NCBI RefSeq assembly: GCF_037042905.1
Contig: NC_087247.1
Span: forward strand, 41,019,920 to 41,083,919
DNA from: Lytechinus pictus
Lineage: Eukaryota > Echinodermata > Echinoidea > Temnopleuroida > Toxopneustidae
Length of the DNA stretch: 64,000 nucleotides
Direction: 5' to 3'
Position 1 is the first letter of the stretch; each line of letters begins with the position of its first letter. The notes beneath the pieces were generated by a model. The model was given only the letters and a program-made list of their open reading frames with translations. It ran no database searches and was not told the DNA's origin. Shown here in pieces: positions 62,101 through 64,000 of this stretch. A program made the translations under genes and the position numbers.

Positions 62101-64000
62101 CCCCTAAATAAAAGAAACACACAACATATATCATTGAAAAGACATTATATTTTTCATAAGGAATTATAGCCATGCATTAAAAACATATATTTTAGTCTGC
62201 AAGATTGCCTATGAGGTAACAGAGCAGAGGTACAGCAAAGTCTTTAAATGACTATTAATTAAAATTTATTCTTGATCAAAGGAGACATAATAGGTGATAT
62301 ATTTTTGGACTATTTTTTAGCAGTACAATTATTCATCATGATATAGTGGGAGGTAAGAAGCCTCAAGTGCGATAACAAAAGCATGGGATGGCATTTGATA
62401 ATTTTTACTGAATGATATCTATAAGGGCATGAACAATAAAAGTAATATGTTTCAAACTTACATCATCATTCTTCAGGAAGATAGAATTAATGAAGCACTG
62501 CTCTAGTAGTTCTTTGAGTGAAGTACTACTCTCATCAGCTAGGTTGAGCTGAGAGAAGGATTTCCTCATGGAATATAGAAGTCTCACATCCGATACCTGT
62601 ACATACAAACACATTGCTTAGAATAACTTAAACCCCCCAAAGATAACTCATTTAATTTTTTTTCTTGTGTAATATATTCCAATATTTGTTTAATTTGTAA
62701 AAGTTAGGAATGATGAAGTGATGTGCTAAAACTTTGCTAATTTTCAAGGATCATGTAAAAAGAAAATATGGAAAAAATGTAAACATAAATATGCAAATAA
62801 AAAATACAAAGTAGTTCTCCTTTTTAGTATTGCACAAAGTAGTAACAAAGTGCTATTACAGCATAAAGTGGAATAAAAATAAGACATTTTTGTTAAGACA
62901 GGTATCAGTAAAAAAAAGGAAAGAAAAGAAAAAAGGTATTGTTGACAACCACAGCATGATTTGGAAGACAATTGGGCTATCAGAAACGGTTCAGAACCAG
63001 CAGAATGGGTGTCTCACTTTTGTACTCTTATTGAATCATTACTTTCACTCCCATCCAAATAAAAGTTCAAAAAGGCTTAAGTATGTAATTCACTATGACA
63101 CTATCTTCTGGCTGATCACTACAACTAAGACAAGTTGTCTTTCATTACACACCAACATCTGTATTTAAGAATTATATGTTATTAAATTGAAAGGATATTT
63201 GAAAATGAGTATTGTTTTCTGAATGTAAAAGCTCTAAACTTTGACTTCTCAGAGAAGTGTAGAACTTCTTGAAAATATGGGAATGTCACTGAAATATTGA
63301 GGGGTAGAGGGAGGGATAGGGTGTGTCATGCTTACCATGCCACTGGGCTGAAGTGTTTTCACCAGTAGATACATAATGGTGTTTGGAACAAGGAGTTCTC
63401 GCCCAGGTAAATCATCATTCCACCTATAATCAATTAAAACAAATTAAACACGTAAACCATGTTTGTGAGGAAAATACTGTAATTTCGATTAATATATCCT
63501 CACAGAATGTTCCTATTTTTAAAGACTGGTGTTCATTACTAAATAAAACTATTCATAAGTCATACAAAATATTTTCTATATCAATGAATGTCTCCAGTTC
63601 TAAAATGCAATAACTTATGTGACAGTGATCAACTGATTGTATTATCTCTTATTATTAATCTAAGTGTCAATTATACAAAGATATTTCTGCCAATCTCAAC
63701 AGAAACATAGATTTACAAATAACATCACAAATCATGATTTTAGGATATTTTGTAGTTGAATTTTTTATACATGCACTTCAAAATGTCAGAAATTTATATA
63801 TCTTCTTGTATCTCAAGGTAAATCATTAGCTTGCATTACATATAAGATAATTTTTGTTGGTAAGGGACTGCTTACTCTCGTTTCTAATTAATAAACATAC
63901 CATGAGTGACATAATTTTGCAATGTTATGCTGCAGCTTGCTTGCTGAATCTGGAAGGTCAAGAAGTACACCTGATTAAGAAGAAAGAAGAGAATGCAGGA
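48371..64000 (-). CDS. NCAPG2: NCAPG2, condensin II subunit G2, 5'-partial, last 22 coding exons
   Basis: Coding exons in transcript order: 63901-63970, 63336-63423, 62462-62596, 62009-62103, 60877-61039, 60537-60629, 59750-59875, 58753-58932, 58166-58318, 57523-57745, 56901-57118, 56200-56277, 55674-55744, 54860-55055, 53852-54031, 53324-53443, 52230-52406, 51652-51751, 50896-51071, 49842-50074, 49307-49531, 48371-48437. All junctions keep phase and give 1054 residues plus stop; human NCAPG2 is about 1143 aa, so a short N-terminal part lies outside. Matches to the family include GLMFVIDNPLSHPLLK, LLARLEVDSPPVSRR, NPGAARVFYQYAHKH, LYEPILWRAFK and AFDTSSSDVR. The protein is an alpha-helical HEAT-repeat scaffold that joins NCAPH2, NCAPD3 and SMC2/SMC4 in condensin II, which is nuclear and starts prophase condensation. 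Acidic runs occur in the exons at 56901-57118 and 54860-55055. The C-terminus ends at TAG 48371-48373. Confidence 0.92.
48963..49122. mobile_element. 160-bp MITE in the last NCAPG2 intron
   Basis: GGGCCCCATTTCATAAA at the left pairs with TTTATGAATGGGGCCC at the right. The element is non-coding and lies between exons 49307-49531 and 48371-48437. Confidence 0.7.
50086..50114. repeat. (AG)n microsatellite
   Basis: A GA dinucleotide run just upstream (transcript sense) of the acceptor of NCAPG2 exon 49842-50074. On the minus strand it reads (CT)n and may serve as part of the polypyrimidine tract. Confidence 0.8.
53013..53084 (-). repeat. tRNA-derived sequence (SINE head or tRNA pseudogene)
   Basis: On the minus strand, TGGTCTAGTGG (A box, 53063-53073) and GGATTCGAATCC (B box, 53019-53030) are spaced as in a tRNA, within GGGCA...TGCCC ends. 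The stem pairing is imperfect and it lies in an NCAPG2 intron, so a SINE or pseudogene is more likely than a working tRNA. About 100 nt of possible SINE body follow toward lower coordinates. Confidence 0.65.
56901..57118 (-). CDS. NCAPG2: NCAPG2 coding exon with acidic linker
   Basis: This exon encodes DFMLLLSRCLRG, then an eight-glutamate run, then DGMLEIIVILWTGIAQQ. The last block closely resembles the MAGLLEIIVILWKSI block of human NCAPG2, and the human protein also has an acidic run just before it. This strongly anchors the gene call. Confidence 0.9.
59580..59732. mobile_element. 153-bp MITE in an NCAPG2 intron
   Basis: GCAGTAACATTTCCCCTACG at the left pairs with CGTAGGGGAAATGTGACTGC at the right, and the pairing continues inward to AGTCAAAAACAG versus CTGTTTTCGACT. 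It makes a hairpin-like inverted repeat with arms of about 45 bp. Non-coding. Confidence 0.72.

Overview
This is an animal (metazoan) nuclear window. It holds two intron-rich protein-coding genes facing each other, inside AT-rich DNA crowded with transposable-element remains. There are no operons, ribosome-binding sites or prokaryotic signatures. Short exons with GT-AG introns, the gene content, Tc1/mariner-type termini, tRNA-derived and CR1/jockey-like retroelement relics, GCGAGCGCGAAGCGCGAGC-type repeats and many poly-G/poly-C runs point to a marine invertebrate deuterostome. A sea urchin is my best guess; this is inference, not proof.

Layout. Positions 1-7.8 kb are a decayed L1/Tx1-like LINE (plus strand) interrupted by at least four later insertions: a TTAA-flanked element, a reverse-oriented LINE tail, a 4-kb long-inverted-repeat element and a TA-flanked MITE. 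Positions 7.8-15.4 kb are intergenic, with LINE debris, GC-rich inverted-repeat elements, a degenerate array and a MITE. Positions 15434-40450 (+) carry a complete MOV10-type RNA helicase gene: 20 coding exons, 1038 codons, with phase consistent at every junction. Its introns hold at least eight transposon insertions, a minisatellite beside the Walker A exon, and a decayed copy of part of one of its own exons. Positions 40.5-48.4 kb are the convergent intergenic space, with a 21-unit, 92-bp satellite (44133-46025) whose units each contain an inverted repeat. Positions 48371-64000 (-) carry the last 22 coding exons (1054 codons) of NCAPG2, the condensin II HEAT-repeat subunit; its 5' end lies beyond the window.

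How the genes relate. MOV10 proteins are cytoplasmic SF1 helicases acting in small-RNA silencing, mRNA turnover and retroelement restriction. NCAPG2 acts in nuclear chromosome condensation. I see no functional link beyond convergent neighbourhood. No complete autonomous transposon, cellular tRNA gene, rRNA gene, CRISPR array or bacterial-type system is present.
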